Positions 9,038 to 18,275 are shown, counted from the stretch's first letter. The stretch: DNA of 64,000 nucleotides from Bradyrhizobium sp. SRL28 (GCF_018596315.1 NZ_JAHEAG010000026.1:35167-99166); one strand, 5' to 3'. The notes: generated by a model not told the origin, from the letters alone. Numbers and translations are program-made.

Positions 9038-9817
9038 TCACATGCCCGGCGCAACGCCGATCTCAGCATGTAGCTGCGCAACATAGGGATCCTGTATCCC
9101 CAGCGCTTCCAGCTGCGTCGCCAATTGCACGAGATATTCCCTGTTGGTACCGAGGATGCCCTTCCCGCTCGCGATCAGGCGCGCGGTCTCGGCAAACGAC
9201 AATTCACCGACATAGCTTGGATGCGAAGGGTTCGAGACGAAGGCGAGCGCATCGATCGGCCCCTGCGGTGTGGCCATCGGCACCATCGCCGGCGCATAGC
9301 CGCCGCGCAGCATCTCGCGGCGCCACAGGATCGCGGTTTCGGCATGAACGAAATCGGCGGCTATGCGGAACGCCAGCCCGCGGCAGCATCCTTGCCGCGG
9401 CTCCAGCGAAAGCATCAGTGCCGGATAGTCATGCGATCCGCGGCCGAGATTGATCTTCAGCGTGAAGCGGCGCTGGTAGCTCTCAACGTCGGCAAGCCGA
9501 ACTTCGGCGAAATGAAACCCGGGGTCCCACATCAGCGAGCCGTAGGAATAGATCCAGAGGTCGCAGCCTGCCTTGTGATCGCCGAGCACCGCAAGCCGTG
9601 ACGCCTCGATCACCTCGTCCGACAGCCGCCAGTCCGCGGGCCATCCCGCGGCCCGCATACGCTGCTCCCACATCGAAAACATCTCCGGCGTCAGGCGCAG
9701 CCGCGATTTTTCCGGATGCGTTACCCGGGTCCGAAGCTCTGGCAAATGAATGAATGCGTCCGCGGTCAAGCCGGCATGCCCCTCTTGCAGATGCGGCAAT
9801 CCTCCGCAATGTGCCAT
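9038..9817 (-). CDS. ChaC-like gamma-glutamylcyclotransferase
   Basis: 259 aa. The substrate-pocket motif YGSL lies at 92-95 (IYSYGSLMWDPGF), followed by CRGLAFRI and AILWRREML, as in ChaC glutathione-specific gamma-glutamylcyclotransferases, which release 5-oxoproline and Cys-Gly in the cytosol. The first ~80 residues (LPELRTRVTHPEKSRLRLTP) form an N-terminal extension also seen in alphaproteobacterial ChaC. It is divergent from the gamma-glutamyltransferase gene (152 bp apart), so both may handle glutathione or gamma-glutamyl compounds. Confidence 0.9.
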   Translation of the reverse strand: MAHCGGLPHLQEGHAGLTADAFIHLPELRTRVTHPEKSRLRLTPEMFSMWEQRMRAAGWPADWRLSDEVIEASRLAVLGDHKAGCDLWIYSYGSLMWDPGFHFAEVRLADVESYQRRFTLKINLGRGSHDYPALMLSLEPRQGCCRGLAFRIAADFVHAETAILWRREMLRGGYAPAMVPMATPQGPIDALAFVSNPSHPSYVGELSFAETARLIASGKGILGTNREYLVQLATQLEALGIQDPYVAQLHAEIGVAPGM

Positions 9818-9969
9818 TGTCGGCCGCCTGGCGCCAACCTTGACGACGAACGAATGTGGTCCCCTTGCATGTTATTCTGTCATGGCTCGCCCAGGATTTT
9901 TAGGGTGTAATGAAGCTCACCCCGACCACGCCCCACCACAAACTTCCAGCCAATATTTAAGGTCATCCG

Positions 9970-11562
9970 ATGCGCGACCAGTTCTCCAACACGCAAGCGA
10001 TCCGCAAACCCGCGGTCACCTCCAAAGGCGGTATCGTCGCCGCGCAATCCGGCAGGGCGGCGCAAGTCGGCGCCGAGGTGCTGGCCGCGGGCGGCGACTG
10101 CGTCGACGCCGTGATCGCGACCACGTTTGCGCTGGGCGTGCTGGAGCCCTGGATGAGCGGGCTCGGCGGCGGCGGCGCGATGGTGCTCTACCGGGCGCGC
10201 GAGGACCGCTATGAAGTGATCGACTACGGCATGCGCGCGCCGGCAAGCCTCAACCCTGCGGATTATCCGCTGACGGGCGGCGGCGCGGCATCGGATATTT
10301 TTCCCTGGCCGCGCGTCAAGGACGACCGCAATCTCCATGGCCCCGGCTCGATCGCCGTGCCCGGCGTGGTCGCGGGCATGGAGGAAGCGCATCGCCGCCA
10401 CGCCAGGCTGCCGTGGAAGGAATTGCTGGCGCCGAGCGTCAAACTCGCCGGTGCAGGTCTTGCGGTCGACTGGTGGACCACTCTGATGATTTCGAGTGTG
10501 GCTGCGGACCTGCGGCGTTACCCCGCGAGCGCCGCCGCCTATCTGCAGGACGGCCTGCCGCCCAATCCGCAATGGGGCATCAAGTCGGAGGTCCGCATGC
10601 CGCAGGACCGGCTCAAGGCCACGATGGCGCAGCTCGCCAACGCCGGCCCGCGCGACTTCTACGAGGGCGACCTTGCGAAGAGCCTCGCCGCCGACATCCA
10701 GGCCGCCGGCGGCGCACTGTCGGTCGACGACCTCAAGCCGTTCCGAGCGCATCTGCGCGAGCCGCTGGCCATTCCCTATCGCAGCGGCAAGGTGTTCGCG
10801 ACGCCGGAACTGACCGCCGGGCCGACGCTTTCGCGCACGCTCGGCCTGCTGCAGCACGATCTCAAGCCAGCGCGCGGCGGACCGGATGCGGCAGCCTATG
10901 TCGCCTATGCCGCGGCGCTGCAGGGAGCCTATCGCGAGCGGCTGAAGGACATGGGCGATGAAGACGGCAGGCGTTCGCTCGGCGCGGAAGCGCTGGCGCC
11001 GGCCTGCACCACGCATTTCTCGGCGGTCGATCGCGACGGCAACATGGCCGCGGTGACGCAGACGCTGCTGTCGACCTTCGGCTCCAAGTTCGTCTCAGGC
11101 CAGACCGGCATCACCATGAACAACGGCATCATGTGGTTCGATCCGACGCCGGGCACGCCGAACTCGCTGGCGCCCGGCAAGCGCTGCCTGACCAACTACA
11201 CGCCGGTTCTGGCACAGGCAAGCGATGGCCGCCGCGCTGCAATCGGTGCTTCCGGCGGCCGGCGCATCCTGCCGGCGGTGAGCCAGCTTCTGTCCTTTGT
11301 GATGGATTACGGCATGGACCTCGATGCGGTGATTCACCAGCCCCGCATCGACGCCAGCGAAGGCGCCGTCGTCATCGGCGATGTGCGCCTGCCGCAGGCC
11401 GCGCGCGAAGCGTTGGGCGCGCGTTTCGATTATGAAGAAGCGCGCATCCAGACCCTGCCGATGAAGTTCGCCTGCCCCAGCGTCGTGCTGCGCGACGGCG
11501 ACACCAACAGCGGCGCGACCGAGGTGTTCCAGCCGTGGAGCGAGGCAGTGGCGGAGGGGTGA
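9970..11562 (+). CDS. Gamma-glutamyltransferase family protein (Ntn hydrolase)
   Basis: 530 aa. The autoprocessing/nucleophile site is CTTHFSAVDRDGNM with Thr347 as predicted catalytic residue, splitting a ~346-residue large from a ~184-residue small subunit. Also seen are EPWMSGLGGGG and the downstream SGGRRILPAV loop. GGTs transfer or hydrolyse gamma-glutamyl groups and are usually periplasmic, but this N-terminus (MRDQFSNTQAIRKPAVTSKG) shows no signal peptide, so a cytoplasmic enzyme is likely. Its stop codon directly abuts the stop of the convergent oxidase gene. Neighbours: ChaC-like cyclotransferase and an amino-acid ABC transporter. Confidence 0.92.
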   Translation: MRDQFSNTQAIRKPAVTSKGGIVAAQSGRAAQVGAEVLAAGGDCVDAVIATTFALGVLEPWMSGLGGGGAMVLYRAREDRYEVIDYGMRAPASLNPADYPLTGGGAASDIFPWPRVKDDRNLHGPGSIAVPGVVAGMEEAHRRHARLPWKELLAPSVKLAGAGLAVDWWTTLMISSVAADLRRYPASAAAYLQDGLPPNPQWGIKSEVRMPQDRLKATMAQLANAGPRDFYEGDLAKSLAADIQAAGGALSVDDLKPFRAHLREPLAIPYRSGKVFATPELTAGPTLSRTLGLLQHDLKPARGGPDAAAYVAYAAALQGAYRERLKDMGDEDGRRSLGAEALAPACTTHFSAVDRDGNMAAVTQTLLSTFGSKFVSGQTGITMNNGIMWFDPTPGTPNSLAPGKRCLTNYTPVLAQASDGRRAAIGASGGRRILPAVSQLLSFVMDYGMDLDAVIHQPRIDASEGAVVIGDVRLPQAAREALGARFDYEEARIQTLPMKFACPSVVLRDGDTNSGATEVFQPWSEAVAEG

Positions 11563-12855
11563 CTACATCCCCAACCGGTCCCTCACCCTTCCTGCCAGCA
11601 CCGCGGCGGTGACGCCGATCGGCCAGAACGCGTGCAGTGGCATCGGCTTGATGCCGGTAACGGGCATGTCGATCTCGGCGTTCTTGCCGCCGACGAGACG
11701 GCGCGCGAGCTGCCCGCCCATCGCCGTCGACAGCGCGACGCCGCGGCCGTTGCAGCCGAGCGAGATCAGAAGATTTTCCGCCGGCTCATGCACATGAGGA
11801 TAGTGATCCGGCGTGATCGCGAGCCGGCTGTTCCAGCCGTGCGTCCAGGTCGCGCCTTTCACACCCGGCCATAGCCGTTCCGCGTAACGCATGAGATAGG
11901 CGACGTCTGACGGCTTGCTGATCCAGCGCATCGGCCCGCGGCCGCCCATCAACAGGCGATTATGCGCATCGATGCGGTAATAGACCGTGATGTGGCCGCT
12001 CTCGTACAGAACGGAACGCGTCGGCATGATCGCGCGCGCGACTTCCTCGGACAAGGGCGCGGTGGCGGCGATTGACGAGAACACCGGCACGATGGTGCGG
12101 CGCAGACCCGGCCACAAAGCATCGGTGAAGCCATTGGTCGCCAGCAACACTTTTTCGGCGCGCACGATTCCACGCGGCGTTTCGATGCACCAGCCAGCAC
12201 CTTCACGAGATAGAGAAAATGCGGGCGTCTCGCCATGGACGGCCGCGCCGGCCGCGATCGCGGCGCGCGCCAGGCCGCGCGCATAGCTCAGCGGATGCAG
12301 GTCGCCGCCGCGATTGTCCAGCATGGCGCAGAGATAGCGGTCGGTGCCGGTCATCTCCCGCATCTGCTCGCGATTCAGCAGCGTCACCGGCATGCCGCGG
12401 CGGATACATTGCTTGGCGGTGTTTTCGATCGCCGCCGCGCTTGCTTCGTTATATGCCGCGCGCAGCGTGCCGTTCTGCCGCGCCTCGCAGGGGATCTGGT
12501 AGCGGCGGATCAGGTCGAATGTGTAGTTCGTGGTGCCGTAGGAAAACGCGATCATCCGGCCGCCGAGCTCGGTGCCGAAATCCGCCTCGATCTGATCAGG
12601 ATCATGCTTGAGACCGGGATTGACCTGGCCGCCATTGTTGCCCGATGCGCCCCAGCCCGGCTGTTGCGCCTCCAGCACGGTCACGTCGACACCCTGCTCT
12701 GCCAGATGCAGCCCGGTGGACAGTCCCGTAAAACCGCCGCCGATGATCGCGACCGAAACTTTTTTGTCCGCATCGAGCGGCGGCGTGGGCGTCGGCGCCA
12801 CCGCCGTATCGGCATAGAGGCTTGGCGGCAGCGGCAGCGAGACAGGCGAGTTCAT
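11563..12855 (-). CDS. FAD-dependent amine/D-amino-acid oxidoreductase (PuuB/DAO-like)
   Basis: 430 aa from ATG 12855. FAD Rossmann motif VAIIGGGFTGLSTGLHLAE, GWGASGNNGGQVNPG as in gamma-glutamylputrescine oxidases, and C-terminal NLLISLGCNGRGVALSTAMG. The reaction is probably oxidative deamination of an amine or N-substituted amino acid. It follows the ABC ATPase gene by 16 bp and so belongs to the transporter operon, suggesting the transported compound is its substrate. A hydrophobic patch near the C-terminus (FWPIGVTAAVLAG) might touch the membrane. The PuuB assignment is tentative. Confidence 0.88.
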   Translation of the reverse strand: MNSPVSLPLPPSLYADTAVAPTPTPPLDADKKVSVAIIGGGFTGLSTGLHLAEQGVDVTVLEAQQPGWGASGNNGGQVNPGLKHDPDQIEADFGTELGGRMIAFSYGTTNYTFDLIRRYQIPCEARQNGTLRAAYNEASAAAIENTAKQCIRRGMPVTLLNREQMREMTGTDRYLCAMLDNRGGDLHPLSYARGLARAAIAAGAAVHGETPAFSLSREGAGWCIETPRGIVRAEKVLLATNGFTDALWPGLRRTIVPVFSSIAATAPLSEEVARAIMPTRSVLYESGHITVYYRIDAHNRLLMGGRGPMRWISKPSDVAYLMRYAERLWPGVKGATWTHGWNSRLAITPDHYPHVHEPAENLLISLGCNGRGVALSTAMGGQLARRLVGGKNAEIDMPVTGIKPMPLHAFWPIGVTAAVLAGRVRDRLGM

Positions 12856-12871
12856 GGACGACGACCGAAAT

Positions 12872-13603
12872 TTAGAGCGGATGCAGCACGCGCCGCAAGA
12901 AGTCCTGCGTGCGCGCATGCTGCGGCTGATTGAGAACTGACTTCGCCGGCCCCTGCTCGACGATCACGCCGCCGTCGATGAACAGCACGCGGTCGGCGAC
13001 GTCCTTCGCAAATGCCATTTCATGGGTAACGACGACCATGGTCATGCCGTCATCGGCGAGCTTGCGCATGACGGAAAGCACATCGCCGACCAGTTCCGGA
13101 TCGAGCGCCGAGGTCGGCTCGTCGAACAGGATCGCCTTCGGCTGCATCGCCAGCGCCCGCGCAATCGCAACGCGCTGCTGCTGGCCGCCCGACAATTGCG
13201 GCGGACGGACATCGGCCTTCTCGGCCAGCCCCACCCGCGCCAGCAGCGCGCGGCCTCGCTCCAGTGCCTCGGCATGCGGCTCTTTTTTCACATAGACCGG
13301 GCCTTCGATGACGTTTTCCAGCGCGGTGCGATGCGGAAACAAATTGAAGCGCTGGAACACCATCGAGACCTGGGTGCGGATCGAAACGATCGAAGGCGCG
13401 TTGCGATCGACGCGCGCCCCCTCGACGCTGATATCGCCGCTATCGTAGCTTTCCAGCCCGTTGATGCAGCGCAGGATAGTGGATTTGCCCGAACCGGAGG
13501 GACCGATGATGCAGACCACCTCGCCCTTCTCGACGGACGCCGTGATGCCCTTGAGCACCTCGACCTTGCCAAAACTCTTATGGACGTTGGAAAGCTCGAT
13601 CAT
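12872..13603 (-). CDS. Polar amino-acid ABC transporter ATP-binding protein
   Basis: 243 aa. Walker A GPSGSGKST, Q-loop MVFQRFNLFPH, signature LSGGQQQRVAIARAL, Walker B ILFDEPTSALD and the H-loop VTHE are all intact, as in HisP/GlnQ-type ATPases. The start ATG overlaps the permease stop as ATGA, indicating translational coupling. Longer upstream in-frame reading is antisense-type sequence inside the permease gene and is discounted. Confidence 0.95.
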   Translation of the reverse strand: MIELSNVHKSFGKVEVLKGITASVEKGEVVCIIGPSGSGKSTILRCINGLESYDSGDISVEGARVDRNAPSIVSIRTQVSMVFQRFNLFPHRTALENVIEGPVYVKKEPHAEALERGRALLARVGLAEKADVRPPQLSGGQQQRVAIARALAMQPKAILFDEPTSALDPELVGDVLSVMRKLADDGMTMVVVTHEMAFAKDVADRVLFIDGGVIVEQGPAKSVLNQPQHARTQDFLRRVLHPL

Positions 13604-14253
13604 TTCTGGCCCGCCCGCTTTTCGAAGTGGCGGACCAGAAGGATGAGCGGGATGCTCATGGTGAGATACATCAGCGCAACAAGCGTAAACACGCTGGTGT
13701 TCTTGAAGGTCGAAGACGCGATCAGCTTGCCCTGCAGCGCCAGCTCGGCGACCGTGATGGTCGAGGCCTGCGACGAATCCTTCAGCATCATGATCATGAC
13801 GTTGCCGTAGGGCGGCAGCACGATTTTCACCGCCTGCGGCAGCACCACGCGGCGCATGGTCTGCCACCAGCTCATGCCGATCGCCTGCGCCGCTTCGATC
13901 TGCCCTTTATCGATGGCCTCGATGCCGGCGCGGAAATTCTCGGCCTGATAGGCCGAATAGGCGATGCCGAGACCGAGGATCGCCGCCTGCAGCGCGCTCA
14001 GCGTGACGCCGAATTCCGGCATCACGAAGTAGAGATAGAACAACAGCACGATGATCGGGATGCCGCGGATCACGTTGATCAGCCCGGCGCTGAATCCCGT
14101 GAGAACGCCGATGCCGGATACCCGCATCAAGGCCCAGATCAGGCCGAGCGCGGTCGACAGCAAGAGCGAACCGATGGTGACGATGATCGTCAGCGCCACG
14201 CCACTCATCAGGATCGGCAGGAACTCGACCGTATCGCGCCAGAAGGCCTGCAT
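13600..14253 (-). CDS. Polar amino-acid ABC transporter permease
   Basis: 217 aa from ATG 14253, which overlaps the stop of the binding-protein gene (TGATG). Five or so hydrophobic segments, and the EAA-type loop EAAQAIGMSWWQTMRRVVLPQ, as in HisMQ-family permeases. With one permease gene only, the channel is presumably a homodimer. Longer starts (to 14280) are possible but the coupled start is more usual. Confidence 0.93.
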   Translation of the reverse strand: MQAFWRDTVEFLPILMSGVALTIIVTIGSLLLSTALGLIWALMRVSGIGVLTGFSAGLINVIRGIPIIVLLFYLYFVMPEFGVTLSALQAAILGLGIAYSAYQAENFRAGIEAIDKGQIEAAQAIGMSWWQTMRRVVLPQAVKIVLPPYGNVMIMMLKDSSQASTITVAELALQGKLIASSTFKNTSVFTLVALMYLTMSIPLILLVRHFEKRAGQK

Positions 14254-15023
14254 CAGGAACCCTGCGCCTTCAGGCCCCATTTATCGAGAATCTTTTCGAC
14301 GGTCCCGTTTGCCTTCAGCTTCGCCAGCGACGTGTTGATCTTGGCGAGCAGTTCAGTATCGCCCTTGCGCACGCCGATGCCGACCGAACCCACGGTGGTC
14401 GGCTTGTAGCTCTCGACGATGCGCGCCTCTGAGAAGCCGCCCTGCTTGAGGTTATAGGCGAGGATCGGATAATCGGCGAAGCCGGCCTTGAGACGCCCGG
14501 CGTTCACGTCGCGCAGAATGTCGGGGATGGTGTCGTAAGCCTTCACCTCGCTGAACAGCCCGGATTTCTTCAGCGCGTCGACGAAGGCGGTACCAACCTG
14601 TGCACCGACCACCTCGCCTTTCAGATCGTCCTGCTTGGTGTAGGTCTTGCTGTCGCTTTTCGGCACCAGCAGCCCCTCGCCATAGCTGTAGAAAGGTTCG
14701 GAGAAATCGATCACTTCCTTCCGCACCGGCGTCACGAACATCGCCGCCGAGATGATGTCGATCTTGTTCGAGGTGAGCGAGGCGATCAGCGTCGAGAATT
14801 GCATCGGCTCGATCTGAACCTTGAAGCCGGCATCCTTGCCGATCTCGGTGATGAGATCGACCATGATGCCCTGGATGCTGTTGGTCTTGGTGTCGAGGAA
14901 GGTGAAGGGCACGCCGGTCGGCGTCGAACCCACTTTCAGCACCTGCTGCGCGGATGCCGGCATCGCACCAGCAGCGACAACAACGGCCGCCATCGCAGCC
15001 TGGACGAGACGTTTGAGAGCCAT
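14253..15023 (-). CDS. Family 3 amino-acid ABC transporter substrate-binding protein
   Basis: 256 aa. Signal peptide LVQAAMAAVVVAAGAMPASA with AxA cleavage before QQVLKVG. The mature part shows the SBP family 3 pattern: GIMVDLITEIGKDAGFKVQ, DIISAAMFVTPVRKEVIDFS and GTVEKILDKWG. Start at 15023 chosen for the GGAGG eight bases upstream. First gene of the SBP-permease-ATPase-oxidase operon. Ligand unknown; the neighbouring GGT/ChaC and amine oxidase hint at an amine-like or gamma-glutamyl amino acid. Confidence 0.94.
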   Translation of the reverse strand: MALKRLVQAAMAAVVVAAGAMPASAQQVLKVGSTPTGVPFTFLDTKTNSIQGIMVDLITEIGKDAGFKVQIEPMQFSTLIASLTSNKIDIISAAMFVTPVRKEVIDFSEPFYSYGEGLLVPKSDSKTYTKQDDLKGEVVGAQVGTAFVDALKKSGLFSEVKAYDTIPDILRDVNAGRLKAGFADYPILAYNLKQGGFSEARIVESYKPTTVGSVGIGVRKGDTELLAKINTSLAKLKANGTVEKILDKWGLKAQGS

Positions 15024-15098
15024 GGCACCACCTCCTGGATCGAACACCGCCGCCCGCGTTAGACCAAAGAGTTGCGGGAAACGCCGTTCCGGCCTATT

Positions 15099-15162
15099 TT
15101 CACCATTATGAAATTGTGGTCACACTTGCCACGGCATTGCAAGCGATTTTCATGCACATGAA
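15099..15162. promoter_or_regulatory. Two TTCA-N6-TGAA palindromes 50 bp apart, candidate operator pair
   Basis: TTCACCATTATGAA at 15099-15112 and TTCATGCACATGAA at 15149-15162, in the 153-bp gap between the divergent ABC operon and the XRE-cupin regulator. Spacing of 50 bp puts both on the same face of the helix. The second ends 14 bases before the regulator's GTG start, so autoregulation is plausible. Confidence 0.4.
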
Positions 15163-15176
15163 GGAAGCAGGCTGAC

Positions 15177-15860
15177 GTGAGCGGTGGCAGGAGAATTAAA
15201 AGGCCGGCGCCCAAAGCCAAAGCGAAGGCCGCGGGAAAGGCGGCGCGCAGGCCGAAGGCGAAGCCCGCTACGAGGCCGGCCGAGCCCGCGATGGACCTCG
15301 CGGTCGGCCGCCGCATTCGCGACCTGCGCCGCGAACACAAACTGTCGCTGGAGACGATTGCAGCGCGCACCGATCTGTCAATCGGCTTCCTCAGTCAGAT
15401 TGAGCGCGGGCTGTCGTCGCCGTCGCTTCGCGTGCTGGCGACGCTGGCGGACGTGCTCGGCGTCGGCATCGCCGCGCTGTTCGGTTCCCGGCCGGGCGAT
15501 GACGCGGCTTCCGGCGGCGTGGTGACGCGCCAGTTGCAGCGCGCCGAACTGAAACTGTGGCGCACCGGCATTTCCAAACAATTGCTGAGCCCGGCGGGAA
15601 CGGAGAACCGCCTCAATCTGTTTCTCGTGCACCTGGAGCCCGGCGGCAACACCGGCGATGAGCTCTACACGCATGACGGCGAGGAAGCCGGATTGGTGCT
15701 GGAAGGCGAGATGACGCTGACGGTGGACGCGGAGACCTGGTCGCTCAAGACCGGCGACAGTTTTCGCTTCGCCAGCCGCCGCCCACATCGCTTCTCAAAT
15801 CCCGCGGAAGATGCGAAAGCGGTGGTGCTGTGGGTGAATTGCGTGACGGCGGTGTCATGA
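15177..15860 (+). CDS. XRE-family regulator with C-terminal cupin domain
   Basis: 227 aa from GTG 15177. Residues 1-37 are Lys/Ala/Pro-rich, like a histone-H1 tail. An XRE helix-turn-helix follows (VGRRIRDLRREHKLSLETIA ... SIGFLSQIERGLSSPS), then a cupin (GDELYTHDGEEAGLVLEGEM ... GDSFRFASRRPHRFSN). Such regulators sense a small metabolite in the cupin. A shorter start at the ATG of MDLAVGRR would drop the basic tail. The stop overlaps the start of the molybdoenzyme gene (ATGA), so the two are co-translated; it also diverges from the ABC operon. Confidence 0.9.
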   Translation: MSGGRRIKRPAPKAKAKAAGKAARRPKAKPATRPAEPAMDLAVGRRIRDLRREHKLSLETIAARTDLSIGFLSQIERGLSSPSLRVLATLADVLGVGIAALFGSRPGDDAASGGVVTRQLQRAELKLWRTGISKQLLSPAGTENRLNLFLVHLEPGGNTGDELYTHDGEEAGLVLEGEMTLTVDAETWSLKTGDSFRFASRRPHRFSNPAEDAKAVVLWVNCVTAVS

Positions 15861-18178
15861 ATGACGGTCTAAGACAAGAAATGGATCTGGCCCGGGAGGA
15901 TTGGAGCCCGCACAGCGCGCATTGGGGCGCGTTCTCGGCCCGATGGAACGGCGCGACGCTGGATATCAAGCCTTACGCGGAGGATCCAGCGCCCTCCTCG
16001 ATCTTGCAGAACTTCACCACGGCGATGCGCCACAAGGCGCGCATCCTGCGGCCGATGGTGCGCAAGGCGTGGCTGGACCGGGGCGCACGCAGCGAGCGCA
16101 CCTTCGACCAGAAATTCGTCGCGTGCCCCTGGGACGAAGTGCTCGACCTGCTCGCAAACGAATTGTCGCTGATACGAAACGAATATGGCGCTGCCGCGGT
16201 TTTCGGCGGCTCCTATGGCTGGTCCAGCGCCGGACGCTTCCACCACGCGCAGAGCCAGGTTCATCGCTTCCTGAACACAGCGTTCGGCGGCTATGTGCGC
16301 TCCGTGAACAGCTACAGCGCCGGCGCCTCGGCTGTGATCCTGCCGCATGTGATGGGCGGCTATGAGGCCGTCTCGCGCCACAACGTGACGTGGGATCAGA
16401 TCGCCGAGCATACCGATACGGTGCTGGCCTTCGGCGGCATGGCGCTGAAGAACTCGGATGTCGCAAGCGGCGGTATCAGCCGGCATATCGAGCGCGACGC
16501 GATGGAGAAGGCCGCGCGCCGCGGCGCCGTCTTCTACAACATCGCGCCTTTGCGCGACGACATGCCGGAAGCGGCCGGCGCCCGGTGGCTGCCGATCCGG
16601 GTCGGCACCGACGTCGCGCTGATGCTGGCGCTTGCTCACACGCTCCTCGTCGAGAAGCTCTGGGACAGCGCCTTTGTCGCGCGCTACTGCACCGGCTTCG
16701 AAATCTTCGAACGCTACCTGCTTGGCCGTGACGACAACACGCCAAAGGACGCGGCATGGGCGGCCGATATCACCGGCATCCCGGCCGGCACGATCGTCGA
16801 CCTTGCCCGCCTTCTGCCGCGCGGGCGCACCTTGATCACCGTTTCGCATTCCCTGCAGCGGGCGCAGTATGGCGAGCAGCCGGTGTGGATGGGCGCGGTG
16901 CTCGCGGCGATGCTTGGCCAGATCGGCCTGCCCGGCGGCGGATATAATTACGCGCTCGGTGCGCTCGGCCACACCGGCCGCCGGCTCAATGCCGTTCCGA
17001 TTCCGACGCTGTCGCAAGGCAAGAATGGGACCGCCGACTTCATTCCGGTCGCGCGTGTCGCCGACATGCTGCTGCATCCGGGCGAGAAGTTCGAATACAA
17101 CGGCCGCTCGATGCGTTATCCCGATATCAAGCTGGTCTATTGGGCGGGCGGCAATCCTTTCCATCATCACCAGGACATCAACCGGCTGCGGCGCGCCTTC
17201 AATGTCCCGCAAACCATCGTCGTGCACGAGAGCGCCTGGACGCCGATGGCGAAGTTTGCCGACATCGTGCTGCCGGCGACCATGACGCTGGAGCGCGACG
17301 ACATCGGCGCCGCCGGCACCGATCCGAGACTGATCGCGATGCGTAAGGCGCTGGACCCGGTCGGCGAAGCGCGCGACGATTTCGATATTTTTGCCGCGCT
17401 GTCGCAGCGAATGGGCGTCGAACAGGCCTTCACGGAAGGACGCGACAGCAGGCAATGGCTGGCCCATCTTTACGAGCCGACGCGGCGCGCGCTTGCCGAT
17501 GCCGGCTGGGATGCGCCGGACTTCGACGAATTCTGGCAGCGCGGCGAACTCGCGCTGCCGTCAGCCCCCGATGACGGCGGCTTTCTGCGCGCCTTCCGCA
17601 ACGATCCCCTCAACAACAAACTGCCGACGCCAAGCGGCAAGATCGAGATCCATTCGAAAACCATCGCAGGCTTCGGCTACGACGATTGCCCGCCCCACCC
17701 GGCATGGCTGCCCTCGACCGAACCGCCAGATTCGCGCCACCCTTTAACGCTGATCGCCAACCAGCCGGCGACCCGGCTGCACAGCCAGCTCGATTTCGGC
17801 GCCTACAGCCAGTCCAGGAAAATTGCCGGCAGGGAAGCGGTCCGTCTCAATCCCGTTGATGCGGCGCGCCGCGGCATCGCCAATGGCGACATCGTCCGGC
17901 TGTTCAATGATCGGGGCGCGTGTCTGGCCGCCGCCGCCGTTACGGAGGACGTCATGCCCGGCGTGGTGCAATTGTCCACCGGCGCCTGGTACGATCCGCA
18001 AGCCGGCGCGGCGGAACATCCGCTCTGCGTCCATGGCAATCCGAACGTCCTCACCCGCGACATCGGCACATCGCGGCTCGCGCAAGGCTGCTGCGGCCAG
18101 GTGACGGTGGTCGAGTGCGAGAAGTACCAGGGAGCGCTGCCTGACATCCGCGCCTTCGATCCTCCCGAGCAAGGTTGA
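15857..18178 (+). CDS. BisC-like molybdopterin S/N-oxide reductase
   Basis: 773 aa from ATG 15857. DMSO-reductase family fold: HSAHWGAF near the N-terminus, molybdenum-ligand region GGSYGWSSAGRFHHAQSQ (candidate Ser123 or Ser124), WAGGNPFHHHQDINRL, and a C-terminal domain with NQPATRLHSQLDFG. No CxxC [4Fe-4S] motif and no Tat signal are seen, which fits cytoplasmic BisC-type biotin/methionine sulfoxide reductases rather than periplasmic TorA/DmsA. The upstream XRE-cupin gene overlaps it by 4 bases, an uncommon partner for this enzyme. Actual substrate unknown. Confidence 0.92.
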   Translation: MNDGLRQEMDLAREDWSPHSAHWGAFSARWNGATLDIKPYAEDPAPSSILQNFTTAMRHKARILRPMVRKAWLDRGARSERTFDQKFVACPWDEVLDLLANELSLIRNEYGAAAVFGGSYGWSSAGRFHHAQSQVHRFLNTAFGGYVRSVNSYSAGASAVILPHVMGGYEAVSRHNVTWDQIAEHTDTVLAFGGMALKNSDVASGGISRHIERDAMEKAARRGAVFYNIAPLRDDMPEAAGARWLPIRVGTDVALMLALAHTLLVEKLWDSAFVARYCTGFEIFERYLLGRDDNTPKDAAWAADITGIPAGTIVDLARLLPRGRTLITVSHSLQRAQYGEQPVWMGAVLAAMLGQIGLPGGGYNYALGALGHTGRRLNAVPIPTLSQGKNGTADFIPVARVADMLLHPGEKFEYNGRSMRYPDIKLVYWAGGNPFHHHQDINRLRRAFNVPQTIVVHESAWTPMAKFADIVLPATMTLERDDIGAAGTDPRLIAMRKALDPVGEARDDFDIFAALSQRMGVEQAFTEGRDSRQWLAHLYEPTRRALADAGWDAPDFDEFWQRGELALPSAPDDGGFLRAFRNDPLNNKLPTPSGKIEIHSKTIAGFGYDDCPPHPAWLPSTEPPDSRHPLTLIANQPATRLHSQLDFGAYSQSRKIAGREAVRLNPVDAARRGIANGDIVRLFNDRGACLAAAAVTEDVMPGVVQLSTGAWYDPQAGAAEHPLCVHGNPNVLTRDIGTSRLAQGCCGQVTVVECEKYQGALPDIRAFDPPEQG

Positions 18179-18275
18179 AGCGGACACCATCCCACCCGTC
18201 CCCGGAACTGCGATGGGCGGCGAGACCGGCGTGAATCTGCTGGCGCGGTCTTTGAATTTCAGGCAGTCGTAAGAC

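Noticed and set aside
15869..17467. 532-codon minus-strand frame inside the BisC-like gene
   Set aside because: It arises from GC-rich codon positions opposite a strongly conserved molybdoenzyme; composition is Arg/Ala/His-rich without domains.
2036..18178. Considered as a horizontally acquired metabolic island
   Set aside because: No integrase, tRNA junction, insertion sequence or shift in base composition is visible; codon use looks like the flagellar and chemotaxis genes.
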